Positions 5,489 through 5,543 of a stretch of 5,543 bases of DNA are shown here, one piece after another (position 1 is the first letter of the stretch; each line of letters begins with the position of its first letter). The stretch lies in assembly GCA_021205645.1 (NCBI GenBank), contig JAJPXE010000137.1, positions 1 through 5,543 of the forward strand. The letters run 5' to 3'. The notes beneath the pieces are model-generated. The model did not search any database. It was not told the DNA's origin and saw only the letters and a list, made by a program, of their open reading frames with translations. The stretch comes from Candidatus Gastranaerophilales bacterium (GTDB lineage Bacteria > Cyanobacteriota > Vampirovibrionia > Gastranaerophilales > Gastranaerophilaceae). The position numbers and the translations under genes are program-made.

Positions 5489-5543
5489 CTTGTGGCACTC
5501 TGCCGAACAAAACGATTAAGTATCGTTTTGGGAGAGGGGAGGT
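5489..5543. repeat. Conserved 55-nt repeat core, copy 2, at the contig end
   Basis: This is a base-for-base copy of 5382-5436, offset by 107 bp, with hairpin B stems at 5508-5516 and 5522-5530. Identity stops abruptly on the left (C at 5488 against T at 5381) and runs into the last base of the window on the right. Confidence 0.85.

Larger units (their letters stand above)
5341..5543. repeat. Tandem repeat array, period about 107 bp, at least two units
   Basis: Unit 1 (about 5341-5437) and unit 2 (about 5438-5543) share the order GAYGC, then a TGACAATT block, then TTTGCT or TTTTGCT, then an identical 55-nt core. The variable left part is about 41 nt in unit 1 and 51 nt in unit 2, with a 10-nt length difference and scattered substitutions. 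In unit 1 the left part contains the palindrome TTTCTCAA/TTGAGAAA (5346-5353 and 5356-5363), which is mostly lost in unit 2. The array is GC-richer than the genes around it and has no convincing ORF. It continues to the contig end, so copy number is not known. With the two promoters it makes up the 312-base gene-free end; I see nothing else in it. Confidence 0.85.

Noticed and set aside
5341..5543. CRISPR array or integron attC sites
   Set aside because: The identical core is 55 nt with related rather than unique intervening sequence, and there are no cas genes, so it is not CRISPR. The expected attC core and inverse core (GTTRRRY and RYYYAAC) do not fit the ends.

Overview
The window looks like a bacterial metagenome contig, AT-rich (about one third G+C by eye), with short intergenic gaps and standard-code genes. 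Both ends appear to be assembly boundaries. Bases 2-34 match the Nextera transposase adapter at 27 of 33 positions. The last 55 bases exactly duplicate an internal 55-mer. The gene mix (an intracellular GH57 alpha-glucan enzyme, a Thermotoga-type SpeD, a stand-alone ribbon-helix-helix protein and a short cytosolic HisKA kinase with a REC-GGDEF-REC partner) would suit an uncultured low-GC gut lineage such as Gastranaerophilales/Melainabacteria. That assignment is a guess from gene style, not a proven placement.

Left half, plus strand: a 744-aa GH57 glycoside hydrolase (37-2271) is followed by a terminator-like hairpin. Next comes speD, the S-adenosylmethionine decarboxylase proenzyme of spermidine synthesis (2402-2836, TTG start). 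After it lies a 62-aa orphan ribbon-helix-helix DNA-binding protein (2940-3128). The RHH promoter has a perfect 8-bp inverted repeat centred on its -35 box. The speD promoter has a related TACAAA-N3-TTGAT element at the same distance, so the small regulator may control both itself and speD.

Right half, minus strand: a two-gene signalling operon converges on the RHH gene. The upstream gene is a 235-aa histidine kinase with HisKA and HATPase domains only, no sensor and no membrane segment. Its ATG lies 6 nt downstream of a perfect TATAAT, so its mRNA may be leaderless. It overlaps by 19 nt a 425-aa REC-GGDEF-REC protein. In that protein the GGDEF signature has decayed to SEMEF, the first receiver has lost its conserved Lys, and the second receiver keeps the phosphoacceptor Asp, the Thr and the Lys. 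This appears to be a phosphorelay or scaffold protein built on a dead cyclase core.

Right end (5232-5543): there is no credible gene. It holds the kinase promoter, a possible oppositely directed promoter, and at least two units of a tandem repeat with a period of about 107 bp. Each unit contains two adjoining hairpins. The contig stops exactly at the end of a 55-nt perfect repeat, so the true copy number is unknown.
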